40,520 nucleotides of DNA from Actinomycetes bacterium (GTDB lineage Bacteria; Actinomycetota; Actinomycetes; Actinomycetales; Demequinaceae): contig JAUIBG010000003.1 in NCBI GenBank assembly GCA_030428165.1, positions 1 to 40,520 on the forward strand, written 5' to 3'. Below are positions 1-9,960 of this stretch, in pieces; the stretch's first letter is position 1; every line of letters begins with the position of its first letter. Both the position numbers and the translations under genes were made by a program. The notes below the pieces were generated by a model, which was given only the letters and a program-made list of their open reading frames with translations, ran no database searches and was not told the DNA's origin.

Positions 1-53
1 GTATAGCCCCGCTGTGAAGGCGCGCGGCACACCACGAGAGGACGACTGGACCC

Positions 54-884
54 ATGGCGACGATCGCGATCACGGGAGCCAACTCCGGCATCGGCCTGCG
101 GGCCGCGAGGCGCCTGAGCGACGAGGGACACCGGGTCCTCGCGCTGTGCCGGTCAGTCGACCGCGCGCGGGATGCACTCGGCGACAGCGCGGAGATCATC
201 GAGTGCGACGTGTCGTCCCTCGAGTCCGTCGAGCGCGCCGCTGACGAGGTCGCCTCCATCGGCCTCGACATCCTCATCAACAACGCCGCCGTCTTCGACC
301 TCGGCGCGAAGGAGCGCGTGCTCAGCGTCGACGGTCACGAGCTCGTGTGGGCCACCGATCACCTCGGCTCGTCCGCACTCACCGCGCGCCTCAGCGACAG
401 CCTGATCGCCTCGCGCGGGCGCGTCGTCTTCATCGCGTCGAAGGGCCTCCTGGCGAGCCCCGGCATCGCGATCCGCTGGGAGGACGTCGACGGCGCGGGC
501 TGGTACACCCCGACCAAGGCGTACTACCAGGCCAAGCTCGCGCAGGTGATGACCGCGCTGGAGCTTGCGGAGCGCGCAGGCGACCGTCTCGAGGTCGCTT
601 GTCTGAGGGTGCCAGCCGTACGACTCGACGCCGCCAAGATCGTCGCGCAGCCAGCCCTGATGCGGTGGCTCTACGCGCCCAAGAACGCGATGGCGGTGCC
701 GCCCGAGGAGGTGGGCGAGGTCTACGCGCGGCTCGCGACGCAGGAGGCGCCAGGCTCGGTCTACGTGGACGAGGCTCTCGCTGCGGCGGCGCCGCCCCGT
801 TTCGCGAGGGACGCCGACAATCGCGCGGCTCTGTGGGACATGACGCAGGAGATCACGGGTGTCGCCTGGGCCGACGGGATCTAG
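54..884 (+). CDS. Short-chain dehydrogenase/reductase (SDR) family oxidoreductase
   Basis: N-terminal Rossmann motif TGANSGIG, NNAA motif (ILINNAAVFD), and YxxxK catalytic motif (YYQAK). Confidence 0.9.
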   Translation: MATIAITGANSGIGLRAARRLSDEGHRVLALCRSVDRARDALGDSAEIIECDVSSLESVERAADEVASIGLDILINNAAVFDLGAKERVLSVDGHELVWATDHLGSSALTARLSDSLIASRGRVVFIASKGLLASPGIAIRWEDVDGAGWYTPTKAYYQAKLAQVMTALELAERAGDRLEVACLRVPAVRLDAAKIVAQPALMRWLYAPKNAMAVPPEEVGEVYARLATQEAPGSVYVDEALAAAAPPRFARDADNRAALWDMTQEITGVAWADGI

Positions 885-953
885 TCGCCGCCCAGCCACG
901 AGGCACGCCCGCGTCGCCTTGTGGGCGCGCCCACCCGCCGCCATGATGTCCGC

Positions 954-1586
954 GTGACTCTCTACGCCTCCCGCCCCGCCCGCATCGTCCGCCAGGTCGT
1001 CTTCGACGTCATCGCCGTCGCGATCGTCGTCGGCGCCTGGAATGCCGGCACCACGGTGCACGACACGATCCAGCAGTACACGGTGATCGGCGAGTCGGTC
1101 GCCGAGTCCGCCGACTCGATCGAGGGGAGCCTCGCGAGCATGGGCGACTCGCTTGCCGACGTGGGCTTCGACGCCGGCATCTTCGAGTGGTCGATGCCGG
1201 ACTCGGTCACGAGCCCGTTCTATGACGCGGCCGAGACGATGGCCGACATCGAGCAGGCGGGCAACGACGGGGCCGATGCCGTGAGCGCCACCGCGCAGAC
1301 GTCGCGGTGGGCGATCGCCGGCATCCCGGCGGTTCTCGTGATCGCGCTGTGGGCGCTGGTGCGGGGTCGCTGGATCGCGAACGCCGGCGTGCTGAAGCGG
1401 CTCGCTCGCACGCCTGAGGGGCGCGAGTCGCTCGCCATGCGCGCCGCCGTCAACGCGAAGCCCCGGGCGCTCGCCGACGTCGGAGTGAGCCCCCTGCGCG
1501 CCCTGCGCGACGGCGACTCCGAGGCGATCGACGCCCTCGCGGGCGTGGAGATGCGGCGCGAGGGACTGAGGCTGCCGGCCTCGTGA
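954..1586 (+). CDS. Small membrane protein of unknown function (two predicted TM segments)
   Basis: ORF 921-1586; GTG at 954 (VTLYASRPARIVRQVVFDVIAVAIVVGAW) is a plausible start. TM-like stretches VVFDVIAVAIVVGAW and WAIAGIPAVLVIALWALV. No family recognised. Confidence 0.6.
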   Translation: MTLYASRPARIVRQVVFDVIAVAIVVGAWNAGTTVHDTIQQYTVIGESVAESADSIEGSLASMGDSLADVGFDAGIFEWSMPDSVTSPFYDAAETMADIEQAGNDGADAVSATAQTSRWAIAGIPAVLVIALWALVRGRWIANAGVLKRLARTPEGRESLAMRAAVNAKPRALADVGVSPLRALRDGDSEAIDALAGVEMRREGLRLPAS

Positions 1587-1623
1587 CGCCGCGCGCCGCC
1601 GCATCGGCGCCGCCTGCGCGTCG

Positions 1624-1629
1624 CTAGAA
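1624..1629 (+). promoter_or_regulatory. Candidate -10 element (TAGAAT) upstream of yebC
   Basis: gcTAGAATggccggg, about 40 nt upstream of the yebC GTG; the similar string gctagaattgcccgg occurs upstream of aspS. Confidence 0.5.
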
Positions 1630-1666
1630 TGGCCGGGTTCATCTCGTATATCGGAACGGAGCAGTT

Positions 1667-2422
1667 GTGTCCGGCCACTCCAAATGGGCGACGACGAAGC
1701 ACAAGAAGGCCGCGATCGACGCCAAGCGCGGCAAGCTCTTCGCCAAGCTGATCAAGAACATCGAGGTCGCGGCGCGCGTCGGAGGCGGAGACCCCGCCGG
1801 CAACCCGACGCTGTACGACGCGATCCAGAAGGCCAAGAAGTCGTCCGTCCCGAACGACAACATCGACCGCGCAGTGAAGCGCGGCTCGGGTGCCGATGGC
1901 GAGGGCGTCAACTACGAGACGATCATGTACGAGGGCTACGGCCCCGGCGGCGTCGCGCTGCTGATCGAGTGCCTCACCGACAACCGCAACCGCGCGGCCA
2001 TGGAGGTGCGCACGGCGCTCACCCGCAACAACGGCACGCTCGCGGACCCCGGTTCCGTCGCGTACCTCTTCACCCGCAAGGGCCAGGTCATCGTCTCGAA
2101 GGACGGCGGCGTGACCGAGGACGCGATCATGGAGGCCACGCTTGAGGCCGGCGCCGAGGAGATCGAGGACCTCGGCGAGTCGTTCGAGGTGCTGTCCGAG
2201 GCGACGGACGTCGTCGCGGTGCGCAGCGCGCTCCAGGAGGCCGGCATCGACTACGACAGCGCCGAGGCGTCGTTCGTGCCGTCGATGAAGGTCGAGGCCG
2301 ACGAGTCGCTCGCCCCGAAGGTCATGAACCTCGTCGACGCGCTCGAGGACTGCGACGACGTGCAGAACGTCTTCTCGAACGTCGACATCTCCGACGAGGT
2401 GCTGGCGGCGCTGGACGCCTGA
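1667..2422 (+). CDS. yebC: YebC/PmpR family DNA-binding transcriptional regulator / translation factor
   Basis: [37 protein letters not shown] is the signature YebC N-terminus; sits upstream of ruvC. Confidence 0.97.
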   Translation: MSGHSKWATTKHKKAAIDAKRGKLFAKLIKNIEVAARVGGGDPAGNPTLYDAIQKAKKSSVPNDNIDRAVKRGSGADGEGVNYETIMYEGYGPGGVALLIECLTDNRNRAAMEVRTALTRNNGTLADPGSVAYLFTRKGQVIVSKDGGVTEDAIMEATLEAGAEEIEDLGESFEVLSEATDVVAVRSALQEAGIDYDSAEASFVPSMKVEADESLAPKVMNLVDALEDCDDVQNVFSNVDISDEVLAALDA

Positions 2423-2432
2423 AGGCCCTGAC

Positions 2433-2987
2433 GTGCGCATCCTCGGCGTCGACCCCGGCCTGACGCGCTGCGGCCTCGGCGTCGTGGACGCCGGCACCGG
2501 CCGCGCCGTGGACTTCGTGAGCGTCGAGGTCGCGCGATCGGATCCGGACGAGCCGGTCGAGGCCAGGCTCACGCGGATCGCCGACGCCTTCGCCGCGGCG
2601 GTCGCGGAGCACGCCGTCGAGGCAGTCGCGATCGAGCGGGTGTTCGCGCAGGCGAACGTCCGCACGGTCATGGGCGTGGCCCAGGTCTCGGGCGCGATCC
2701 TCGTCGAGTCGAGGCGCGCCGGCCTGCCAGTGGCGATGTACACGCCGTCGGAGGTCAAGGCGGCCGTGACGGGCTCGGGCACTGCGGACAAGGCCCAGGT
2801 GGGCACGATGGTCGCCCGCATTCTGCGCCTGTCTGCTCCGCCCACCCCGGCCGATGCGGCCGATGCCCTGGCGATCGCCATCGCCCATGCGTGGCGCGGG
2901 GGCGGCGCCGCGACCCCTTCAGGCAAGGTCACGGCCGCCCAGGCCAGGTGGGCCGAGGCCGAGCGCGCGGCGCGTCGCAGTCGCTGA
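2433..2987 (+). CDS. ruvC: Crossover junction endodeoxyribonuclease RuvC
   Basis: MRILGVDPGLTRCGLGVVD; AIERVFAQANVRTVMGVAQ; DAADALAIAIAHA. Confidence 0.97.
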   Translation: MRILGVDPGLTRCGLGVVDAGTGRAVDFVSVEVARSDPDEPVEARLTRIADAFAAAVAEHAVEAVAIERVFAQANVRTVMGVAQVSGAILVESRRAGLPVAMYTPSEVKAAVTGSGTADKAQVGTMVARILRLSAPPTPADAADALAIAIAHAWRGGGAATPSGKVTAAQARWAEAERAARRSR

Positions 2988-3053
2988 CCGCACGTCAGTC
3001 GCCTACGGTATTCGTACAGGTGTTCGAATGACGCGAGAGGCGGGAACGCACGG

Positions 3054-3650
3054 ATGATTGCGCTGATCGACGGCACGGCCGTGCACGTGGGAGCCGCGGA
3101 CGTCGTGGTGCGCGCGTCGGGAGTGGGCTATCGCGTCCTCGCGACGCCCGACACGCTGTCGCGCATCCGCACCGGGACGGAGATCGAGCTGCACACCACG
3201 ATGATCGTGCGCGAGGACTCGATGACGCTCTACGGCTTCCTCAGCACGGGGGAGCGCGACACGTTCGAGATGCTGCAGCGGGTCCAGGGCGTGGGGCCGC
3301 GGCTCGCGCTCGCGCTGCTCGCAGTGCACAGCCCCGCGCAGCTCGCGTCTGCCGTCGCGGGCGAGGACGTGAAGGCGTTCACCAAGGTGCCAGGCGTGGG
3401 CCCCAAGGTGGCGGCCCGCCTGCTGCTCGAGCTCACCGGCAAGCTCGTGACCACGGGCGCCTCCGAGGAGTCGTCGGGGCCTGCGCTCGACGCGCGCGGC
3501 GAGGTCGAGGGAGCGCTCGTGTCGCTCGGCTGGCCCGCCAAGACCGCGGCCGATGCGGTGGCCGGCGTGGCCCCCGATCCGATTGGCCCCGATGAGGTGA
3601 GCGCCACGCTCAAGGAGGCGCTCAGGAGCCTGGGGGTCAACCGTGGATGA
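3054..3650 (+). CDS. ruvA: Holliday junction branch migration protein RuvA
   Basis: [12 protein letters not shown]; HhH motifs [16 protein letters not shown] and [19 protein letters not shown]; overlaps ruvB. Confidence 0.97.
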   Translation: MIALIDGTAVHVGAADVVVRASGVGYRVLATPDTLSRIRTGTEIELHTTMIVREDSMTLYGFLSTGERDTFEMLQRVQGVGPRLALALLAVHSPAQLASAVAGEDVKAFTKVPGVGPKVAARLLLELTGKLVTTGASEESSGPALDARGEVEGALVSLGWPAKTAADAVAGVAPDPIGPDEVSATLKEALRSLGVNRG

Positions 3651-4683
3651 CGGCTTCGGTGTGGACGACGGCCGCATGGTCGACGCCCAGGCGGATGCGA
3701 TCGAGCGCTCACGGGAGGCCGCTCTGCGCCCGGCCACGATCGACGAGTTCGTGGGACAGGCGGCCGTGCGGTCGCAGTTGGGACTGGTGCTCGAGGCAGC
3801 GGTGGCCCGCGGCGTCGCCGCCGACCACGTGCTGCTGTCCGGACCGCCAGGCCTTGGCAAGACCACCCTCGCGATGATCGTGGCGTCCCAGATGGGGGCC
3901 ACGCTTCGCGTCACGTCAGGCCCCGCGATCCAGCATGCCGGCGACCTCGCCGCGATCCTCAGCTCGCTCGACGAGGGCGACGTGCTGTTCATCGACGAGA
4001 TCCACAGGCTCGCGAGGCCAGCCGAGGAGATGCTGTACCTCGCGATGGAGGACTTCAGGGTGGACGTCGTGGTGGGCAAGGGGGTCGGCGCGACGTCGAT
4101 CCCGTTGACGCTGCCGCCCTTCACCGCGGTCGGCGCGACGACCCGAGCCGGCCTGCTGCCGGCGCCGCTGCGCGACCGGTTCGGCTTCACCGCCTATCTC
4201 GACTTCTACTCGGACGACGAGCTTCAGCAGATCGTCGCGCGCTCGGCCTCGACCCTGCGCATCGAGGTCGAGACGGAGGCGGCCTCCGAGATCGCGTCGC
4301 GCTCTCGAGGCACCCCGCGCATCGCGAACCGGCTCCTGAGGCGCGTGCGCGACTGGTCCGAGGTGCACGGCTCGGGACGCGTCACGATCGATGCCGCGCA
4401 CCGTGCGCTGGAGATGTACGAGGTGGACGAGCGCGGGCTCGACCGCCTCGACCGCGCCGTGCTCGACGCGCTGTGCACCCGTTTCCGCGGAGGCCCGGTG
4501 GGGCTGTCGACGCTCGCCGTCTCGGTGGGCGAGGAGCCTGAGACGGTCGAGACGGTGGCCGAGCCGTTCCTCGTGAGGGAGGGCCTGATGGCCCGCAGCC
4601 CTCGGGGCCGCGTCGCGACCGAGGAGGCCTGGCGCCACCTGGGGCTCACCCCGCCGTCGCCGGGCGGCGCCACGCTGCTCTAA
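3643..4683 (+). CDS. ruvB: Holliday junction branch migration ATPase RuvB
   Basis: [12 protein letters not shown]; Walker [38 protein letters not shown]. Confidence 0.97.
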   Translation: MDDGFGVDDGRMVDAQADAIERSREAALRPATIDEFVGQAAVRSQLGLVLEAAVARGVAADHVLLSGPPGLGKTTLAMIVASQMGATLRVTSGPAIQHAGDLAAILSSLDEGDVLFIDEIHRLARPAEEMLYLAMEDFRVDVVVGKGVGATSIPLTLPPFTAVGATTRAGLLPAPLRDRFGFTAYLDFYSDDELQQIVARSASTLRIEVETEAASEIASRSRGTPRIANRLLRRVRDWSEVHGSGRVTIDAAHRALEMYEVDERGLDRLDRAVLDALCTRFRGGPVGLSTLAVSVGEEPETVETVAEPFLVREGLMARSPRGRVATEEAWRHLGLTPPSPGGATLL

Positions 4684-4710
4684 CGGGTTCGCCCCGGACC
4701 GCGATTGGCG

Positions 4711-4716
4711 CGTACA
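4711..4716 (+). promoter_or_regulatory. Candidate -10 element (TACAAT) in the ruvB-secD intergenic region
   Basis: gcgcgTACAATcgccc, about 50 nt upstream of the secD GTG; no clear -35. Confidence 0.45.
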
Positions 4717-4766
4717 ATCGCCCCCGGCCCTCGACGGGCAACGTAGGACAATCCTTAAGGACAACA

Positions 4767-6572
4767 GTGGCACACGCGACACAGGCAGCGCGGCGCGCGC
4801 TGGTGTGGCTGACGGTGATCCTGGTCGCGGGCGGCGGACTGCTCGCGTTCGGCGTCGTCACCGACCGCACCGGAGCGGCCCCCGAGCTGGCACTCGACCT
4901 GGCCGGCGGCCGGCAGATCATCCTCAGCCCCGTGACGACGGACGGCTCCGAAGTGGACGAGGCCGACCTCCAGCAGGCCGTCGAGGTGATCCGCCGACGC
5001 GTGGACGCCTCCGGCGTCGCCGAGGCCGAGATCACCACTCAGGGCCAGAACATCGTCGTCGCGCTCCCCGGCACGCCGGACGACGCGACGAGAGCGCTGA
5101 TCCAGCAGTCGGCGCAGCTGCAGTTCCGGCCCGTGATTGAGGTGGCGCTCGGCTCCTCTGTCTCGACGCCCGCCAGCGACGCGACTGCGGACTCAGGCAC
5201 CGATGCCGAGACCTCCGCGACGCCGACGCCCAGCCCGTCCGCGTCCGAGACGTCGTTCGACCGCTTCTCCGCCTCGGAGGAGTCGTCCACGACGCCCTCC
5301 CCGAGCCCCTCTGCCTCAGTCGAGACCACGACGGTCGAGACGACCGACGCGGTGACCGACACCGACGGACCGTCCTCCTACTCGTGGGCCACCGAGGAGT
5401 TGACGGCGGAGTTCGCCGCGCTCGACTGCACCGTCGCCGAGTCCTTCACGGGCGGCGACACCGGCGATCCCGACACGGGCTTCGTCGCATGCGGCATCGA
5501 CGGCTACAAGTACCTCATGGGACCCGTCGAGCTCGACGGCGCGGGCATCGAGACGGCGAACTTCAGCCAGGAGTCGACCTCGACTGGCGGCTTCACCGGC
5601 CGCTACCAGGTGAACCTGTTCTTCACGAACGACGGCGGCGACCAGTTCTACGAGACCACCTCGCGCCTCGCGACGCTCGCGTCGCCGCGCGACCAGTTCG
5701 CGATCGTGCTCGACGGCGTCGTGATCTCGGCTCCCTCGGTGGAGCAGGGCATCGCCGGCGGCGAGGCCCGCATCACCGGCACGTACACCGCCGAGTCGGC
5801 CGAGTCGCTCGCGAACCAGATCAAGTTCGGCGCCCTCCCGCTGAGCCTCGAGGTGCAGTCCGACAACCAGGTGTCCGCGACGCTCGGCGCCGACCAGCTG
5901 CGCGCGGGCCTCATCGCCGGCGGCATCGGACTGATCCTCGTGGTCATCTACTCGCTGTTCCAGTACCGCGCACTGAGCCTGCTCACCGTGGGCTCGCTCG
6001 TCATCGCAGGAACGCTCACGTACCTCTCGATCGCCCTGCTGTCGTGGGGCCTCGACTACCGCCTGTCGCTGGCCGGCGTCACCGGACTCATCGTCGCGAT
6101 CGGCATCACGGCCGACTCGTTCATCGTGTACTTCGAGCGCGTGAGGGACGAGCTGCGTGAGGGCAGGTCGCTGCCTGCGGCAGTCGACCACGCCTGGAAG
6201 CGCGCGCGCCGCACGATCCTCGCATCGGACGCCGTCAGCCTGCTGGCGGCCATCACCCTCTACACGCTGGCCGTGGGCGGCGTGCGCGGCTTCGCGTTCA
6301 CGCTCGGACTCACGACCGTGATCGACGTGCTCGTCGTGTTCCTGTTCACGCACCCGATGCTCGTGCTGCTGTCGAAGACCAAGTTCTTCGCCGAGGGGCA
6401 CAAGTTCTCGGGCCTCGACCCCAAGACGCTCGGCGTGGGCGCCCGCTACAAGGGCAGAGGACGCGTCGTGACGCAGGGCGAGGCGATGACCCTCGCCGAG
6501 CGCAAGGCGGCCGCCCGTGCCGCTGAGCGCGAGCAGCAGGACGCGGAGCTTTCCGCGAAGGAGGACGCATAA
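4767..6572 (+). CDS. secD: Protein translocase subunit SecD
   Basis: LDLAGGRQIIL; VEVIRRRVDASGVAEAEI; TGLIVAIGITADSFIVYFERVRDELREG; GTG start with AAGGA ribosome-binding site. Confidence 0.96.
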   Translation: MAHATQAARRALVWLTVILVAGGGLLAFGVVTDRTGAAPELALDLAGGRQIILSPVTTDGSEVDEADLQQAVEVIRRRVDASGVAEAEITTQGQNIVVALPGTPDDATRALIQQSAQLQFRPVIEVALGSSVSTPASDATADSGTDAETSATPTPSPSASETSFDRFSASEESSTTPSPSPSASVETTTVETTDAVTDTDGPSSYSWATEELTAEFAALDCTVAESFTGGDTGDPDTGFVACGIDGYKYLMGPVELDGAGIETANFSQESTSTGGFTGRYQVNLFFTNDGGDQFYETTSRLATLASPRDQFAIVLDGVVISAPSVEQGIAGGEARITGTYTAESAESLANQIKFGALPLSLEVQSDNQVSATLGADQLRAGLIAGGIGLILVVIYSLFQYRALSLLTVGSLVIAGTLTYLSIALLSWGLDYRLSLAGVTGLIVAIGITADSFIVYFERVRDELREGRSLPAAVDHAWKRARRTILASDAVSLLAAITLYTLAVGGVRGFAFTLGLTTVIDVLVVFLFTHPMLVLLSKTKFFAEGHKFSGLDPKTLGVGARYKGRGRVVTQGEAMTLAERKAAARAAEREQQDAELSAKEDA

Positions 6573-7666
6573 TGGCCGGCCTGTCGTCATGGGGCAACGC
6601 GCTCCACTCGGGTGAGAAGAGCTACCCGATCGTCCAGCGCCGTGCGCTGTGGTTCACGATCTCCGGCGTCCTCATGGTGCTGTCGATCGCGCTGCTGCTG
6701 ATCCGTGGCCTCACTTTCGGCATCGACTTCACCGGCGGCTCGCAGTGGGTCGTCACCGGCTCTGAGGTCACCGACACGCAGCCAGCGCTCGACGTCGCCA
6801 CCGAGGTCCTCGGCGATGCCGAGGCTCGCGCGACCGAGCTGGGCCTGACGGACGGCACCGCGATCCGACTCCAGGTGGGAGACACCACGCAGGAGCAGCA
6901 GGGCGAGATCTCGGACGGGCTCGCGAGCGCCTACGGCGTCACGGACTCCGACATCAGCTTCGACCTCATCGGACCCACGTGGGGCCAGGAGGTCGGCGCC
7001 GCGGCGCTGCAGGGCCTGGTGATCTTCCTCATCCTGGTGACGATCGTCATGTCGCTGTACTTCCGCGCGTGGCGCATGGCCGTCGCCGGCCTCGCCGCGT
7101 TGGCGCACGACCTGCTGTTCACCGTGGGCATCTACGCCCTGGTGGGCTTCGAGGTCACCCCGGCGTCCGTCATCGGCTTCCTCACCGTGCTGGGCTACTC
7201 GCTGTACGACACGGTCGTCGTGTTCGACAAGGTGCGCGAGAACACCGAGAACGTCACCAGCCAGAAGACCTTCACGTACGCCGAGCAGGCGAACCTGGCC
7301 GTCAACCAGACGCTGGTGCGATCGATCAACACCTCCGTGGTGGCGCTGCTGCCCGTGAGCGCGATCCTCTTCATCGGCTCTTTCGTGCTCGGCGCCGGAA
7401 CGCTCCGCGACATCTCGCTGGCGCTGTTCGTCGGCATGGCGGTCGGCACCTACTCGTCGATCTTCGTGGCCACGCCGCTCGAGGTCGCGCTGCGCGGCTC
7501 CGAGCCCCGCATCAAGGAGCACACGGCGATGGTGCTGGCCGCGCGCGAGGCCGGCGAGTCCCATGTGACGGTCCGCGAGGACGGCACCGTGCAGGTCGGA
7601 GCGCTGGCACCCGGCATCCACAAGGGCGTCGCCGCGCAGCCCCGCAGGAAGCGCAGGGGACACTAG
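6572..7666 (+). CDS. secF: Protein translocase subunit SecF
   Basis: GLTFGIDFTGGSQW; SVIGFLTVLGYSLYDTVVVFDKVREN; directly follows secD. Confidence 0.96.
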   Translation: MAGLSSWGNALHSGEKSYPIVQRRALWFTISGVLMVLSIALLLIRGLTFGIDFTGGSQWVVTGSEVTDTQPALDVATEVLGDAEARATELGLTDGTAIRLQVGDTTQEQQGEISDGLASAYGVTDSDISFDLIGPTWGQEVGAAALQGLVIFLILVTIVMSLYFRAWRMAVAGLAALAHDLLFTVGIYALVGFEVTPASVIGFLTVLGYSLYDTVVVFDKVRENTENVTSQKTFTYAEQANLAVNQTLVRSINTSVVALLPVSAILFIGSFVLGAGTLRDISLALFVGMAVGTYSSIFVATPLEVALRGSEPRIKEHTAMVLAAREAGESHVTVREDGTVQVGALAPGIHKGVAAQPRRKRRGH

Positions 7667-7673
7667 TCGCCCA

Positions 7674-7679
7674 CTAGAC
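7674..7679 (+). promoter_or_regulatory. Candidate -10 element (TAGACT) upstream of relA/rsh
   Basis: cccacTAGACTgggg in the secF-rsh intergenic region. Confidence 0.4.
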
Positions 7680-7707
7680 TGGGGCCTTCCACGAACGGAG
7701 GGCGCCA

Positions 7708-9960
7708 GTGGCGAACGCGCGCGAGTCCACCTCGACACGCGGCCTGAACTTCCTGCGCAGGCAGGGCAGGCCCGAGGGTCTGATCGCGCCCGTCATCGCG
7801 TCCTACAAGCGGATGTACCCGCGTGGACGCTCGACGCTCATCGAGCGTGCCTACGTGGTCGCGGAGGCTGCTCACGAGGGTCAGACGCGCAAGAGCGGCG
7901 AGCCGTACATCACGCACCCGGTGGCGGTCGCGCAGATCATCACCGACCTCGGACTGCCTGAGACGGTGATCGCTGCCGCGCTGCTGCACGACGTCGTCGA
8001 GGACACCGACTACCCGCTGAGCACGCTCGAGGAGGAGTTCGGCCCCGAGGTTGCGCTCTTCGTCGACGGTGTCACGAAGCTGGACAAGCTGTCCTACGGC
8101 GAGGCTGCGCAGGCGGAGACCGTGCGCAAGATGGTCGTGGCGATGGCCAAGGACATCCGCGTCCTGATCCTCAAGCTCGCGGACCGCCTCCACAACGCCA
8201 GGACCTGGGAGTTCGTGCCCGCGTCGAGCGCGCGCCGCAAGGCGCAGGAGACCCTCGAGATCTACGCGCCGCTCGCGCACCGCATGGGCCTCAACGCGAT
8301 CAAGTGGGAGCTCGAGGACCTGTCCTTCAAGACGCTCTACCCGAAGATCTACCAGGAGATCGTCGACGTCGTCGCGGAGCGCGCGCCTGAGCGCGAGCAT
8401 TACCTCGCTGAGGTGCGCGCGGAGATCGAGCAGGACCTCAAGCAGATGCAGGTCAAGGCGATCGTCACCGGCCGTCCCAAGCACTACTACTCCGTGTATC
8501 AGAAGATGATCGTGCGCGGCCGCGACCTCGCGGAGATTTACGACCTCGTGGGCATCCGCATCCTCGTCGAGTCCGTGCGCGACTGCTACGCCGTGCTGGG
8601 CGCCATGCACGCGAAGTTCCAGCCGGTGCCCGGCCGCTTCAAGGACTACATCGCGACTCCCAAGTTCAACCTGTACCAGTCGCTGCACACCACGGTGATC
8701 GGGCCGGGCGGCAAGCCCGTCGAGCTGCAGATCCGCACCCACGAGATGCACCGGCGCGCCGAGTACGGCCTGGCCGCGCACTGGCGCTACAAGGGCAGGC
8801 TGCGTGGTGAGGCGGACAGCGGGGGAGCGACCTGGCTGCGCCAGATGGCGGACTGGCAGAACGAGACCGCGGACCCCAGCGAGTTCCTCGAGGGCCTCCG
8901 TGACGAGATCGCCAGGGCCGAGGTCTACGTCTTCACCCCGCGCGGCAAGCTGCTCGCCCTGCCGCAGGGCGCCACCCCGGTCGACTTCGCCTACTCGGTG
9001 CACACCGAGGTGGGTCACAAGACCATCGGTGCCAAGGTCAACGGTCGCCTGGTGTCGCTCGACAGCAGGCTCGACAACGGCGACACCGTCGAGATTCTCA
9101 CCACCTCGGACGAGAACGCGCACCCCAAGCGCGACTGGCTGGACTTCGTCCAGAGCAACAGGGCCAAGAACAAGATCCGGCAGTGGTTCACCAAGGAGCG
9201 CCGCGAGGAGTCGATCGAGAACGGCCGCGACATGCTCGCGCGCGCGATCCGCCGCCAGCACCTCCCGATGCAGCGCCTCATGAGCAAGTCGTCGCTGCTC
9301 GCTCTGGCGCACGAGATGAACTACGACGGCATCGACGCGCTGTACGCGGCCATCGGCGAGCACCACCAGCAGGCGGGCGACGTCGTCGCGCGCATGGTCG
9401 AGGCCGTCGGCGGCGACGCAGGGGCCGACGAGGACATCACCGAGATCACGCGGCCCGGCACGGCCAGGCCGCGTGCCAGGAGGGACGATCCGGGCGTCTC
9501 GGTGCACGGCCTCAGTGACGTGCAGGTCAAGCTCGCGAGGTGCTGCACGCCGGTTCCCGGCGATGCGATCCGCGGCTTCGTCACCAGGGGAGCGGGCGTC
9601 AGCGTCCACCGCGACGACTGCGCCAACCTCGGTGTGCTCGTGCAGACCCAGCCCGAGCGCGTCATCGACGTGCAGTGGACGGGCGGGGCCGACACCGCGT
9701 TCATGGTGCAGATCGAGGTCGAGGCGCTCGACCGCGAGCGGCTGCTGTCCGACGTGGTCAGGGTGCTGTCGGACCACCACATCAATATCCTGGGCGCGAA
9801 CGTGCAGACCACGCAGGACCGCGTGGCCCTCAACACCTTCACCTTCGAGATGGCGGACCCGTCCCATCTGGGAGCCGTCCTCAACGCGATCCGTCGCATC
9901 CCCGGCGTCTACGAGGCAAGGCGCCTCACCGGCGCCCGCAGGAACACCACCACGAGCTAG
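7708..9960 (+). CDS. relA: Bifunctional (p)ppGpp synthetase/hydrolase, RelA/SpoT (Rsh) family
   Basis: Intact HD hydrolase motif (LLHDVVEDTDYPL), synthetase region (EIYDLVGIRILV; RFKDYIATPKFNLYQSLHTTVIGPGGKPVELQIRT), TGS (YVFTPRGKLLALPQGATPVDFAYSVHTEVGH) and C-terminal ACT domain. Confidence 0.97.
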   Translation: MANARESTSTRGLNFLRRQGRPEGLIAPVIASYKRMYPRGRSTLIERAYVVAEAAHEGQTRKSGEPYITHPVAVAQIITDLGLPETVIAAALLHDVVEDTDYPLSTLEEEFGPEVALFVDGVTKLDKLSYGEAAQAETVRKMVVAMAKDIRVLILKLADRLHNARTWEFVPASSARRKAQETLEIYAPLAHRMGLNAIKWELEDLSFKTLYPKIYQEIVDVVAERAPEREHYLAEVRAEIEQDLKQMQVKAIVTGRPKHYYSVYQKMIVRGRDLAEIYDLVGIRILVESVRDCYAVLGAMHAKFQPVPGRFKDYIATPKFNLYQSLHTTVIGPGGKPVELQIRTHEMHRRAEYGLAAHWRYKGRLRGEADSGGATWLRQMADWQNETADPSEFLEGLRDEIARAEVYVFTPRGKLLALPQGATPVDFAYSVHTEVGHKTIGAKVNGRLVSLDSRLDNGDTVEILTTSDENAHPKRDWLDFVQSNRAKNKIRQWFTKERREESIENGRDMLARAIRRQHLPMQRLMSKSSLLALAHEMNYDGIDALYAAIGEHHQQAGDVVARMVEAVGGDAGADEDITEITRPGTARPRARRDDPGVSVHGLSDVQVKLARCCTPVPGDAIRGFVTRGAGVSVHRDDCANLGVLVQTQPERVIDVQWTGGADTAFMVQIEVEALDRERLLSDVVRVLSDHHINILGANVQTTQDRVALNTFTFEMADPSHLGAVLNAIRRIPGVYEARRLTGARRNTTTS

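Noticed and set aside
1220-3076. 618-aa minus-strand ORF across yebC/ruvC
   Set aside because: Overlaps several well-supported genes on the opposite strand; composition typical of a GC-rich shadow ORF.
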